A stretch of 64,000 nt of DNA, taken from contig NZ_JADFAJ010000027.1 in assembly GCF_015665295.1 (NCBI RefSeq), forward strand, positions 25,595-89,594. The letters are read 5' to 3'. The position numbers and the translations under genes were made by a program. Below are positions 17,425 to 26,159 of this stretch, one piece after another. Source of the stretch: Maricaulis sp. GTDB taxonomy: Bacteria; Pseudomonadota; Alphaproteobacteria; Caulobacterales; Maricaulaceae. The notes under the pieces were generated by a model. It searched no databases. It saw only the letters and a program-made list of their open reading frames with translations, and was not told the origin of the DNA. Numbering within the stretch: position 1 is the first letter of the stretch; each line of letters starts with the position of its first letter.

Positions 17425-20400
17425 GTGAAGTTCACACAGCTGAGGCTGGCCGGATTCAAGTCTTTCGTCGATCCGACGGAGTTACGGATTGATCCGGGCC
17501 TTACAGGCGTGATCGGACCCAACGGTTGCGGCAAGTCGAATCTGCTTGAAGCCCTGCGCTGGGTGATGGGCGCGACCTCTGCCAAATCGCTGCGCGGCGA
17601 CGGCATGGAAGACGTGATCTTCTCCGGCACCGACGCCCGCCCGTCACGCAATTACGCCGAAGTCGTCCTCTCCGTCGACAATGCCGACAAGCTAGCCCCG
17701 GCCCGTTTCAACGATGCCGACATGCTCGACGTCACCCGCCGGATCACCCGCGGTGCCGGCTCGGCCTACAAGATCAATGGCGAGGAAGTCCGCGCCAAGG
17801 ACGTCCAGCTCCTCTTCATGGATGCCGGCACTGGCGCCAATTCGCCGGCCCTCGTTCGCCAGGGCCAGATTTCCGAACTGATCGCCTCCAAGCCGCAAAA
17901 CCGGCGCCGGGTCCTGGAAGAAGCCGCCGGCGTGTCCGGCCTGCGCGCCCGTCGCCACGAAGCCGAGCTGCGCCTGAAGGGCGCCGAGACCAATCTCGAC
18001 CGGCTGCAGGAAGTGATCGACGAGATCACCGCCCGACACGGCTCCCTGCAGCGCCAGGCCCGGCAAGCCTCGCGCTATCGCAAGCTTTCTGCCTCGATCC
18101 GCGCCCTGGAAGCCGCCGTCTGGCTCAACCGCTGGCGCGATGCGGCCAGCGCCGTGGAGACCGCAGAAGCGGCCCTGACCGATAAGTGCACGGCCACCGA
18201 GGACACCAGCCTTGCCGCCGCCGAGGCCCGCACCCGGGCAGAAATCCTGGCCGCGTCCCGCGAACCGGCGCGACAGGCCGAGGCCGAGGCTGCTGCGGCC
18301 CTGCGCCTGCTGGAGCGCGAACGTGAGCGCCTGCAGCGCGATGCCGAGGACGTGCAGCGCACGATTCACGGTCTGGAACGCCGCCTTGATGATCTCGCCA
18401 ATGCGGCCCGGCGCGAAACCGATATTCTCGAGGATGCCCGCACCAGTCGCGCCGATGCCGAAGCACAGCTCGCCCGCCTGGACGAGGAAACAGGTCGCGA
18501 GCAAGCCGCCCTCGACGGTGCCGAAGCGCTCTCTGCCGAAGCCGAAACGACCCGCCAGGCCGCCGAGGAAGAACTCGACCGGCGTGCCTCGGAAGCGGCC
18601 GACAAGCGCGCCTCAATCGACAGTGCCCGCCGCGACCTCGCCCGCCACGAAGCCCGTATGGCCCAGATCGACCGCGAAATTGACGCAGCGCGCGCCGAAT
18701 TCGACCGCGTCCGCAATTCAACCGCCCTCACCGATCTGGAGAAGGCGGAGGGCGAGGCCGGTGCGTCCGAAGCCGCGTTGATGCGCGCCCGTGCGGCGCT
18801 GGAAAAGGCAGAAGCCGAACGCCAGGCCGCCGCACAGGCGCTCGAAGCGGCTGCCGATGCCTGGCGCGAAGCGGCCGCCCAGCGTGAAACGCTGGAGCGC
18901 GAGGCCAAGGCGCTGGAACGCCTGCTCGCCGGATCCCAGGCCGAGACCCTCTCCCCGGCCATTGAAGCGGTACGGGCGCGGCCCGGCTATGAACATGCGC
19001 TTGCCGCGGCCCTCGGCGATGATCTCGAGGCTTCGCTTGACGCCGCCGCATCCCGACACTGGGCGCAGACGACTTGCCATGCCGAAAGCCTGCCCGGCGG
19101 CTGTGTACCCTTGTCCGACCATGTCCAGGCCCCGCCAGCCCTGAAGGCCCGCCTCGATGCGGTCGGGGTGATCAAGACGGAAAAGGCACTGGAAGCCGCA
19201 GCCAGGCTGAAGCCCGGCCAGCGCCTCGTCACGCGTGAAGGCGATCTGTGGCGCTGGGACGGGCTGGTGGCGCGCGCCGATGCGCCCTCTGCCGCCGTCG
19301 CTCGGCTGGAACAGAAAAACCGCCTCGATGCGATCCGGGCCGAACTCGATGCGGGTCTGGCCGGTCATGACGCGACCCGCGCGGCTGAGACGGGGGCGCG
19401 TGAAGCGGCGCGCCTCGCCCGCGATGCGGAAGCCGAGGCCCGATCCACGGTCGGTCCGGCCGAACGCCGTTCGCGCGAGACCCTCGCCCGTATTTCCGAC
19501 TTGCGGGAAAGTGCCGCCAAGGACGCCGCCCGCGCCACGGCGCTGGAGGAGCGGCTGGATCGCCTGACTGCCGAACAGGCCGAAAACCGCTCTGCCATCG
19601 ACCAGGCCCGCGCCCTGCTGGTTGAGGCCGAGACCGCGGAGGGCGATACCGACGCGCTCGATGCAGCCCGCGACGCCGCCGATGTCGCGCGCAGTGCCGC
19701 CGCCGATGCCCGCGCGGCCCTGGAAAGTCTCAAGCGCGAACGCGAACTGCGCCGCCAGCGCCGCATGGGCTTCAAGCGCGACCATGATGCCTGGGCCGAA
19801 CGCTGCAAGTCGGCAGACGCCCGCCTCGGCGAGATTGCCGATCAGCGCAGCGAGGCCGAAGCCCGTCTCGAAACCGCCCGCGCCCGTCCCGAGGTCATCG
19901 AGGACCAGTTGTTCGACCTGGCCGCCAAGCTGCGCCGCGCCGAGGCGACCGCCGAAGAGGCCCGCCAGGCCGCCTCCGCCAATGAGGGCCAGGTCAAGGA
20001 AGCCGACAGCCTCGCCCGCCAGGCGGAAGCTGCGGCCTCGGCCGCCCGCGAGGGTCGCGCCGCCGCCGAGGCCACGCTCAACGCCGCAAGGGAGCGTCTG
20101 GCCGAGACGACCGAGCGCCTGCAGGACGCCACCGGCGAAGCGCCGGGCACGCTCTCCAACCGGTTCGACGAGGACGAGATGTCCGAGCTGACACCGGCCG
20201 AGCTGGAACGCCGGCTCGACGAGGCCCGCCAGTCACGCGAGCGCCTGGGCGCGGTCAACCTGCGCGCCGATGACGAGGCCGAGGAACTCTCGGCCAAGAT
20301 CGAGACGATGACGCGCGAGCGAAATGATCTGGTCGAAGCCATCGCCCGTCTTCGCAAGGCAGTCGACGAGTTGTCGCGCGAAGGCCGGATACGGCTGCTG

Positions 20401-20871
20401 GAAGCCTTCGACATCGTCAACAATCACTTCCAGACCCTGTTCGAGACCCTGTTCGAGGGCGGCCATGCCGAGCTGCGCCTGACCGAGCATGATGATCCGC
20501 TGGAAGCCGGTCTCGAGATCTTCGCCTGCCCGCCGGGCAAGAAGCTGGACAATATGGCGCTGATGTCCGGCGGTGAGCAGGCGCTGACCGCCTCGGCGCT
20601 GATCTTTGCCGTCTTCCTGTCCAACCCGGCGCCCGTATGTGTGCTGGACGAGGTCGATGCACCGCTCGATGACGCCAATGTCGATCGCTATTGCCGCATG
20701 CTCAACGAAATGCGGCGCCTGACGGAGACCCGTTTCCTGGTCATTACCCACAATGCCCTGACCATGTCGCGCATGGACCGCTTGTATGGTGTGACGATGG
20801 CGGAACGCGGTGTTTCCCAGCTGGTCTCGGTCGACCTCGTGGGCGCCGAACAGCTGATCGCCGCTGAATAG
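17425..20871 (+). CDS. smc: Chromosome segregation ATPase SMC
   Basis: 1148 residues from GTG 17425, which has AAGGGAGA about five bases upstream; a TTG at 17404 is in frame but less likely. SMC dimers with ScpA/ScpB compact and align the chromosome arms. The N-terminal head has Walker A GPNGCGKSN (about residues 31-39). Two long coiled coils rich in Ala, Glu and Arg flank a hinge at about residues 510-640. The C-terminal head has the ABC signature LMSGGEQALTASAL and Walker B VCVLDEVDAPLDD. Length and layout are those of a complete bacterial SMC. It follows the DsbA-like pair and precedes the ATP synthase operon. Confidence 0.97.
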   Translation: MKFTQLRLAGFKSFVDPTELRIDPGLTGVIGPNGCGKSNLLEALRWVMGATSAKSLRGDGMEDVIFSGTDARPSRNYAEVVLSVDNADKLAPARFNDADMLDVTRRITRGAGSAYKINGEEVRAKDVQLLFMDAGTGANSPALVRQGQISELIASKPQNRRRVLEEAAGVSGLRARRHEAELRLKGAETNLDRLQEVIDEITARHGSLQRQARQASRYRKLSASIRALEAAVWLNRWRDAASAVETAEAALTDKCTATEDTSLAAAEARTRAEILAASREPARQAEAEAAAALRLLERERERLQRDAEDVQRTIHGLERRLDDLANAARRETDILEDARTSRADAEAQLARLDEETGREQAALDGAEALSAEAETTRQAAEEELDRRASEAADKRASIDSARRDLARHEARMAQIDREIDAARAEFDRVRNSTALTDLEKAEGEAGASEAALMRARAALEKAEAERQAAAQALEAAADAWREAAAQRETLEREAKALERLLAGSQAETLSPAIEAVRARPGYEHALAAALGDDLEASLDAAASRHWAQTTCHAESLPGGCVPLSDHVQAPPALKARLDAVGVIKTEKALEAAARLKPGQRLVTREGDLWRWDGLVARADAPSAAVARLEQKNRLDAIRAELDAGLAGHDATRAAETGAREAARLARDAEAEARSTVGPAERRSRETLARISDLRESAAKDAARATALEERLDRLTAEQAENRSAIDQARALLVEAETAEGDTDALDAARDAADVARSAAADARAALESLKRERELRRQRRMGFKRDHDAWAERCKSADARLGEIADQRSEAEARLETARARPEVIEDQLFDLAAKLRRAEATAEEARQAASANEGQVKEADSLARQAEAAASAAREGRAAAEATLNAARERLAETTERLQDATGEAPGTLSNRFDEDEMSELTPAELERRLDEARQSRERLGAVNLRADDEAEELSAKIETMTRERNDLVEAIARLRKAVDELSREGRIRLLEAFDIVNNHFQTLFETLFEGGHAELRLTEHDDPLEAGLEIFACPPGKKLDNMALMSGGEQALTASALIFAVFLSNPAPVCVLDEVDAPLDDANVDRYCRMLNEMRRLTETRFLVITHNALTMSRMDRLYGVTMAERGVSQLVSVDLVGAEQLIAAE

Positions 20872-20918
20872 GCGATAGCGTATTATCTTTCAAATACTTA
20901 GATCAGACGCAGCCTTGC

Positions 20919-20947
20919 TTGACTTGCCGGGGGGCCGTGGATAGTGT
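20919..20947 (+). promoter_or_regulatory. Predicted sigma-70 promoter of the atp operon
   Basis: TTGACT (20919-20924), a 17-base spacer and TAGTGT (20942-20947) lie about 48 bp upstream of the atpI ATG, in the only sizeable gap (123 bp) between smc and atpI. The -35 matches five of six bases; the -10 is weaker. Confidence 0.5.
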
Positions 20948-20994
20948 GCGCGCGCCTGTGGGGGGCTCTTCTTCCGTAGGCAGACCGGTCCAAC

Positions 20995-21321
20995 ATGTCA
21001 GGCGAAGACGACAACCCGCGCAACCATCCCCGAGCCGATCTGGACGAGCTGCAGCAGCGCATTGATGCGAAGCGCGCCAAGCACCAGGAACCGGCCGGAA
21101 AACAGCCCAACAGCGCCTGGTCGCTGGGCATGCGTTACGGGTCGGAGTTCTTTGGCGGCGTGCTGGTTGGCGGTGTGCTGGGCTATGTGCTCGACGCGGT
21201 CGCCGGAATCAGTCCTTTCGGGCTGATCATCGGAACGATGCTGGGTTTCGCGGCAGGCACTCTTAATGTGGTGCGCGCCGCACGCGAGATAAGTTCGGAA
21301 TCCGACGGCAGGGATGCCTGA
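20995..21321 (+). CDS. atpI: ATP synthase protein I (AtpI)
   Basis: 108 residues. The N-terminal half is hydrophilic and charged. Two transmembrane helices follow, around FFGGVLVGGVLGYVLDAV and FGLIIGTMLGFAAGTLNVV, as in AtpI. AtpI is not a core subunit; it is thought to assist assembly of the c-ring. It is the first gene of the Fo operon, 53 nt before atpB, which supports the call. Confidence 0.88.
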   Translation: MSGEDDNPRNHPRADLDELQQRIDAKRAKHQEPAGKQPNSAWSLGMRYGSEFFGGVLVGGVLGYVLDAVAGISPFGLIIGTMLGFAAGTLNVVRAAREISSESDGRDA

Positions 21322-21374
21322 GGGTTCTGCGGGTTCAAGGCGGCACTAGCCGCAAGACATGAAAGAGGCCGGGC

Positions 21375-22169
21375 GTGGCAGACACCAACCCGATCAAACA
21401 GTTCGAGATCCACGAAGTTTTCCCCTTCGAGGCCTTCGGTCTGAATCTGGCATTCACCAATTCCAGCTTCTTCATGATGCTGACGGCGGGCCTGACCATC
21501 GTGCTCTTCACCGTCGCCATGTCGAGCCGGGCCCTGGTGCCGAACCGGGCCCAGTCGGTCGCCGAGATCATTTACGGCTTTGTCGCCGACATGGTCCGCT
21601 CGACGGCCGGCCAGGAAGGTCTGCGCTTCTTCCCCTTCGTCTTCACCCTCTTCATCTTCATCCTGGTCGCCAACATGCTCGGCATGTTCCCCTATTTCCC
21701 GGCGCCGGGTCTCCACTCCTTCACCATCACCAGCCACCTGATCGTGACCGTCGCCCTAGCAATGCTGGTCTGGCTGACCGTCATTGTTTATGGCGTGTTC
21801 AAGAATGGCGCGAAATTCCTGCGGATCTTCGTACCGTCGGGCGTGCCGATCTTCATCCTGCCCTTCGTGACGCTGATCGAGATCATCTCCTTCGTGTCCC
21901 GCCCCATCAGCCACTCGGTGCGTCTGTTCGCCAACATGCTGGCGGGTCACATCCTGCTGAAAGTGTTTGCCGGTTTCATCGTCATGATGGCCGCCGGATC
22001 GGCCTCGATGGGTTGGGGCGAGCTGCCGGGCTACATCGCCGGCATCTTCCCGTTTGCGATGACACTCGGCCTGACGGCGCTGGAATTCCTGGTCGCCTTC
22101 CTGCAGGCCTATGTGTTCGCGATCCTGACCTGCATTTACCTCAACGACGCCCTGCACCCGGGTCACTGA
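21375..22169 (+). CDS. atpB: F0F1 ATP synthase subunit a
   Basis: 264 residues, GTG start at 21375. Subunit a forms the proton half-channels next to the c-ring in the inner membrane. Several transmembrane helices are clear. The conserved Arg-containing helix appears as SHSVRLFANMLAGHILLK (about residues 178-195), and the C-terminal helix ends in AYVFAILTCIYLND. Between atpI and atpE in the usual Fo order. Confidence 0.97.
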   Translation: MADTNPIKQFEIHEVFPFEAFGLNLAFTNSSFFMMLTAGLTIVLFTVAMSSRALVPNRAQSVAEIIYGFVADMVRSTAGQEGLRFFPFVFTLFIFILVANMLGMFPYFPAPGLHSFTITSHLIVTVALAMLVWLTVIVYGVFKNGAKFLRIFVPSGVPIFILPFVTLIEIISFVSRPISHSVRLFANMLAGHILLKVFAGFIVMMAAGSASMGWGELPGYIAGIFPFAMTLGLTALEFLVAFLQAYVFAILTCIYLNDALHPGH

Positions 22170-22227
22170 TCCGCAGGCGTCCTCACAAGCAACAACCTGA
22201 TACAGCCCCCTCAAAGGAGTTTTTGAT

Positions 22228-22452
22228 ATGGAAGAAATGGGCAAATACATCGGTGCCGGCCTCGCTTGCCTCGGCATGCTCGGCGCTGCTATCGGCGTGG
22301 GTAACATCTTCGGTTCCTTCCTTCAGGGCGCCATGCGCAACCCGTCGGCTGCCCAGTCGCAGTTCGGCAACCTGATCTTCGGCTTCGCCGTGACGGAAGC
22401 TCTGGGCATCTTCTCGCTGCTCATCGCTCTGATCCTGCTCTTCGTGGCCTGA
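22228..22452 (+). CDS. atpE: F0F1 ATP synthase subunit c
   Basis: 74 residues, a two-helix hairpin. The first helix is glycine-rich ([17 protein letters not shown]), the polar loop is GAMRNPSA, and the proton-carrying carboxylate is the Glu in [16 protein letters not shown]. Many copies form the rotor ring. AAAGGAG followed by a U-rich TTTTTGAT before the ATG is an unusually strong initiation region, which fits the need for more c than a or b. A hairpin follows the gene. Confidence 0.97.
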   Translation: MEEMGKYIGAGLACLGMLGAAIGVGNIFGSFLQGAMRNPSAAQSQFGNLIFGFAVTEALGIFSLLIALILLFVA

Positions 22453-22464
22453 TCAATGAGTTGT

Positions 22465-22486
22465 GGCCGCGTCATCCGGCGCGGCC
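22465..22486 (+). other. Intercistronic hairpin between atpE and the b' gene
   Basis: GGCCGCG (22465-22471) pairs with CGCGGCC (22480-22486) over an eight-base loop in the 77-bp gap after atpE. There is no U-tract, so it is unlikely to be a full terminator. It may protect the upstream atpE message or reduce read-through. Structure seen; role inferred. Confidence 0.4.
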
Positions 22487-22529
22487 TCACTCCCTCTTCG
22501 CTCCACCTGACTAGAGGAGCCGGCGTCCC

Positions 22530-23099
22530 ATGACGCACGCACCGCATTCAGAAGTGGCCCAACACGTCGCCGACGCTGCTGCCGATCATGCAGATTCGGG
22601 CGTGTTCCCGCCCTTCGACCCGACCTATTTTGCGTCGCAGCTCTTCTGGCTGGCGATCTTCTTCGTGATTCTGTACGTCGCGCTGGATCGTTTCATCCTG
22701 CCGAAGATCAAGACGACGATCGAGGACCGCCGCGACCGTATCGCGGACGATCTGGACGCAGCCGCCCAGGCCAAGGCTGATGCCGAGGCTGCTGGCGAAG
22801 CGTATGAGAAATCGCTCGCCGAGGCGCGCACCAAGGCGCACGTGATTGCGGCCGACACGCGCAAGGCACTGGACGCCGAGATCGCCAAGGAAACCGCTGG
22901 CGTGGAAGCCGAGCTCTCTGCCAAGCAGAACGCCTCGGAAGCCGCCATCCGCAAGGCCAAGGACAAGGCGTTCGCCGAGGTCCGCGGGATTGCCGCCACC
23001 GCAACCGCCGCCGTCGTGGCCGCCCTGTCGGGCGTCGAGGTGTCCGAGGCTGATGCCGGCAAGACCGTCGACGGCCTCATCAAGGCGAAGGAGGCGTAA
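22530..23099 (+). CDS. F0F1 ATP synthase subunit b'
   Basis: 189 residues. A hydrophilic start is followed by one transmembrane helix (about residues 34-52, LFWLAIFFVILYVALDRF) and a long Ala/Glu/Lys coiled coil that forms the peripheral stalk with subunit b. Placement directly before atpF and the less basic N-terminus mark it as the b' copy found in alphaproteobacteria and cyanobacteria. The next gene begins 3 nt after the stop. Confidence 0.93.
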   Translation: MTHAPHSEVAQHVADAAADHADSGVFPPFDPTYFASQLFWLAIFFVILYVALDRFILPKIKTTIEDRRDRIADDLDAAAQAKADAEAAGEAYEKSLAEARTKAHVIAADTRKALDAEIAKETAGVEAELSAKQNASEAAIRKAKDKAFAEVRGIAATATAAVVAALSGVEVSEADAGKTVDGLIKAKEA

Positions 23100-23102
23100 G
23101 CC

Positions 23103-23654
23103 ATGATGCTCCGTGCTGAAGAAACCGGACACGGCGAAGGCGGAAGCTGGATTGACTGGCTCGCTGCACAGCCGGGTGACCCGTCCTTCTACGCCTTCCT
23201 GGCGCTGATCGCCTTCTTTGCACTCCTGCTGCACATGGGTGTGCACAAGACCATTGCCAAGACGCTGGACGACCGCGCCGACGCCATCCTCTCGGAACTC
23301 GAGGACGCCAAGCGCCTGCGCGAGGAGGCTGCTGAAATGCTGGCCTCCTACCAACGCAAGCAGCGCGAGGCGGAAGCCGAAGCCGAAGCGATCATCACCC
23401 AGGCCAAGGCCGAGGCGAAGTCGCTGAAGGCGGAAGCCCGCAAGGAAATGACGGAGCGTCTGGAACGCCGCACCGCCATGGCCGAGCAGCGCATCGCCCA
23501 GGCGGAAGCCCAGGCTGCAGCCGAAGTCAAAGCAGCGGCTGCCGAGCTGGCTGTCCAGGCCGCCGAGGAAATCCTCAAGACGAAGCTGAAGAAGACCGAT
23601 CTCAACAAGCTCGTCGATGCCGATATCAAGTCGGTGGGTGAGCGCCTGAACTAG
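23103..23654 (+). CDS. atpF: F0F1 ATP synthase subunit b
   Basis: 183 residues, with two adjacent ATG codons at 23103 and 23106. One transmembrane helix (about residues 24-42) is followed by a long charged coiled coil with repeats such as EAEAEAIITQAKAEAK. With b' it holds the F1 head against the Fo motor. This is the last gene of the operon; a strong terminator follows 24 nt after the stop. The F1 genes are not in the window, as usual for alphaproteobacteria, where Fo and F1 operons are separate. Confidence 0.95.
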   Translation: MMLRAEETGHGEGGSWIDWLAAQPGDPSFYAFLALIAFFALLLHMGVHKTIAKTLDDRADAILSELEDAKRLREEAAEMLASYQRKQREAEAEAEAIITQAKAEAKSLKAEARKEMTERLERRTAMAEQRIAQAEAQAAAEVKAAAAELAVQAAEEILKTKLKKTDLNKLVDADIKSVGERLN

Positions 23655-23678
23655 GCCAGCCTCGAGCCCGAATGCGAG

Positions 23679-23712
23679 AAAAGCCCGTGGCGATTGTCAC
23701 GGGCTTTTTTCT
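23679..23712 (+). terminator. Rho-independent terminator of the atp Fo operon
   Basis: AAAAGCCCGTG (23679-23689) pairs perfectly with CACGGGCTTTT (23698-23708) over an eight-base loop, and the T-run continues past the stem. It is 24 bp downstream of atpF. Confidence 0.9.
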
Positions 23713-23770
23713 TGGCCGGCATTTTGTAAGTTCACAAAAAAAGTCCGATTGCATGGCATCGCATCCATAA

Positions 23771-23938
23771 GAGGACGCATGCGGCCGCTCTGCCGACATC
23801 AAGCCGGCGCGCCTGAAGGCAATGCTGGGCGATATCCTGGCCCCGGCCGGAGACGGGCCGCACCATGTCTCGAAGGCCGGCCTGCCGGACACATTGGCCC
23901 GCACGGCACAGTCGCATTTCAGATTGGACTGGAGCTGA
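23771..23938 (+). other. Possible gene remnant or small orphan reading frame
   Basis: Between the atp terminator and the next gene a plus-strand frame is open from just after a TAA at 23768-23770 to TGA at 23936-23938 (55 codons), with normal GC-rich codon use (…ADIKPARLKAMLGDIL…). It has no start codon at its 5' end; the first in-frame ATG is at 23822, leaving 38 residues. It may be the tail of a decayed gene or chance. I recognise no family. Confidence 0.2.
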
Positions 23939-23949
23939 TCTTCACCCGC

Positions 23950-24267
23950 CTATTCAGCCGGGTCGACATCCTTCTCGCCGAAAGCCCAGCGCACGCGCTT
24001 CCAAAGCCACGGCACCTTGCGCAGGAGATCGGTGATCTTGCCATGCAGCGTCTTGGACGCGCCGGCCACAAGGACCAGGCCGAACAGGCCGACAAAGGCG
24101 CCGATCGGCACCAGCGGGAAGGGTGTGAGGATCGCGACGGGCACGGAGATCAGCATCAGCAGCAGACCGACGGCGATGCAGATGCCACGGATGATCAGCA
24201 CCACGAAGGCGCCAATCGGGTGGCTTCTGGCCCAGCCATTCAGGCTCTCATTCATCGCTGCGACCAT
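23950..24267 (-). CDS. Small inner-membrane protein, unknown function
   Basis: 105 residues. Two strongly hydrophobic segments (GAFVVLIIRGICIAVGLLLM and the glycine-rich run starting FPLVPIGAFVGLFG) are followed by a basic amphipathic tail with three Trp and an acidic end. I cannot name a family with confidence. A second in-frame ATG at 24255 is an alternative start. It is flanked by 300-bp regions without other genes and is the only gene between the atp and gcv operons, so context gives no clue. Confidence 0.65.
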   Translation of the reverse strand: MVAAMNESLNGWARSHPIGAFVVLIIRGICIAVGLLLMLISVPVAILTPFPLVPIGAFVGLFGLVLVAGASKTLHGKITDLLRKVPWLWKRVRWAFGEKDVDPAE

Positions 24268-24583
24268 CTCCCACCCTGTCCGCCGGGGCGCATCTCCGAT
24301 ATGGGATGCGAGGACGGACAGACAACCATAAACGCGTAAACATCACCCCAATGCGAGACAAAAGCGCCGAAATTCGGGCGGCGCCCAAAAGTCAGCTGCA
24401 GGATGTTGCATCTGCGCACCGGTTTCACGCACCGGCTTTGCTGGACAGGCAAGTTCGACACCCTGTCCCGGTGCTGCCAAGGCCGCGACCCGGATACCGG
24501 CCCGCAGCGTGCATAAATTAATCGTGCTTGGCGGACGCTGTCATCCGGGACTGCGCAGTCGGCAGTCCCGGATGAGTTCGGCT
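24268..24583. other. 316-bp intergenic region, no gene seen
   Basis: The region lies between the start of the small membrane protein gene and the end of the gcv operon, both on the minus strand, so it should contain the membrane protein promoter. I see no convincing coding frame. The notable element is the perfect hairpin at 24541-24575, listed separately. Confidence 0.6.
24541..24575 (-). terminator. Perfect 14-bp hairpin after the gcv operon
   Basis: TCATCCGGGACTGC (24541-24554) pairs without mismatch to GCAGTCCCGGATGA (24562-24575) over a seven-base loop. It lies 8 bp beyond the end of gcvPB. It lacks a T-run on either side, so it is either a factor-assisted terminator or a 3'-end stabilising structure. 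Confidence 0.6.
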
Positions 24584-26158
24584 CTATTCCGCCGCTTCGA
24601 CCGTATCGGTCGGCGCGGTCCAGCGCAGGACCGGCTGGCGGGCAGCACGGGTCTCGTCGAGACGCTTGGTCGGGGCATGAACGGGCGCCGCGAGGAAGCG
24701 GTCCTTGTCGCCGTCCTTGGCCGCGGTGGCGAGCGCTTCGAGCACTTCGATGAAACGATCGAGACCACTCATCGACTCGGTCTCGGTCGGCTCGATCAGC
24801 ATGGCGCCGTGAACGACCAGCGGAAAATACATGGTCATCGGGTGATAGCCCTCATCGATCATCGCCTTGGCAAAGTCGAGCGTGGTCACGCCGGTGTCCT
24901 TGAGGAAGCGATCATCAAACAGCGCCTCGTGCATGCAGGTGCCGTCAAAGGCTGGCGTCATGACGTGTTTGAGGCGGGCCTGGATGTAGTTGGCGTTGAG
25001 AACGGCATCCTCGGCGACCTGCTTCAGCCCGTCCGAACCATGGCTCATCATGTAGGTCAGGGCACGCGTGAACATGCCCATCTGGCCATGGAAGGCTGCC
25101 ATGCGGCCGAAGGGGTCGCCTTCGGCATCGTCCATATGCTCGACCATCTCCCAGCCGCCCTTGGCCGTCTCGACGACATAGGGGACCGGGGCGAACGGCG
25201 CCAGCGCCTCGGAGAGCACGGTCGGGCCGGAACCGGGGCCACCACCGCCATGCGGGGTGGAGAAGGTCTTGTGCAGATTGATGTGCATGGCATCGACGCC
25301 GAGATCGCCCGGGCGGACCCGGCCGACTATGGCGTTGAAATTGGCGCCGTCGCAGTAGAAATAGCCGCCCGCTTCGTGGATCAGGTCGGCGATCTCGCGA
25401 ATGTCCCGCTCGAACAGGCCGCAGGTGTTGGGATTGGTCAGCATGATGCCGGCGACATCATCGCCGAGCTTGGCCTTGAAGGCCTCCATGTCGACGCGGC
25501 CGGTCTTGTCGGCCGGGATCTCGTCCACGGTGAAGCCGCACTGCACGGCGGTCGCCGGATTGGTCCCGTGGGCGCTTTCCGGCACCAGGATGCGGCGGCG
25601 ACCGGTCTGGCCATCGGCATCGAGCTTGGCGCGGATCGCCATCATGCCGCAGAACTCGCCATGGGCGCCGGCTTTCGGCGACAGGGCAACGGCGGGCATG
25701 TTGGTCAGCGTCATCAGCCAGTGGGCAAGCTCGCCCATCAGCTGATAGGCGCCCTGCACGGTCGCGGCCGGCTGCAGCGGGTGCACATCGGCAAAGCCCG
25801 GCAGACGGGCGATCTTCTCGTTGAGACGCGGATTGTGTTTCATCGTGCACGAGCCGAGCGGGTAAAGCCCCAGATCGATGGCGTAATTCTTCCGGCTCAG
25901 GCGCACATAATGGCGCATCGTCTCCGGCTCGGCGAGACCGGGCAGACCGATCGGGGCCTTGCGCTCCTGGCCGCCAAGACGGGTCTTGAGCCCCTTGGGG
26001 TCCGGCAGGTCGACGCCGCAACGATCCATGTCGCCGCGCTCGAAGATGAGCGGTTCGGCCTGGTCGAGGCCACGGCTGCCGGAGATGGTGTCGGCATAGC
26101 CGCCGGTCGCGATGTTTTCCGCCATGCGGGTCGGACGTCCTTGCGTGTTCATGCCCAT
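24584..26158 (-). CDS. gcvPB: Glycine dehydrogenase (decarboxylating) subunit 2
   Basis: 524 residues from ATG 26158, which follows GCAGGAG and the gcvPA stop by one base. A longer open frame to 26299 would overlap gcvPA and is rejected. This subunit binds pyridoxal phosphate and, with subunit 1, decarboxylates glycine and passes the aminomethyl group to the lipoyl arm of GcvH. The PLP lysine lies in MHINLHKTFSTPHGGGGPGS, and DGANFNA and AHGTNPATA are typical of the family. The C-terminal 30 residues are Ala/Asp-rich. It is the last gene of the operon. Confidence 0.96.
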   Translation of the reverse strand: MGMNTQGRPTRMAENIATGGYADTISGSRGLDQAEPLIFERGDMDRCGVDLPDPKGLKTRLGGQERKAPIGLPGLAEPETMRHYVRLSRKNYAIDLGLYPLGSCTMKHNPRLNEKIARLPGFADVHPLQPAATVQGAYQLMGELAHWLMTLTNMPAVALSPKAGAHGEFCGMMAIRAKLDADGQTGRRRILVPESAHGTNPATAVQCGFTVDEIPADKTGRVDMEAFKAKLGDDVAGIMLTNPNTCGLFERDIREIADLIHEAGGYFYCDGANFNAIVGRVRPGDLGVDAMHINLHKTFSTPHGGGGPGSGPTVLSEALAPFAPVPYVVETAKGGWEMVEHMDDAEGDPFGRMAAFHGQMGMFTRALTYMMSHGSDGLKQVAEDAVLNANYIQARLKHVMTPAFDGTCMHEALFDDRFLKDTGVTTLDFAKAMIDEGYHPMTMYFPLVVHGAMLIEPTETESMSGLDRFIEVLEALATAAKDGDKDRFLAAPVHAPTKRLDETRAARQPVLRWTAPTDTVEAAE

Positions 26159-26159
26159 C

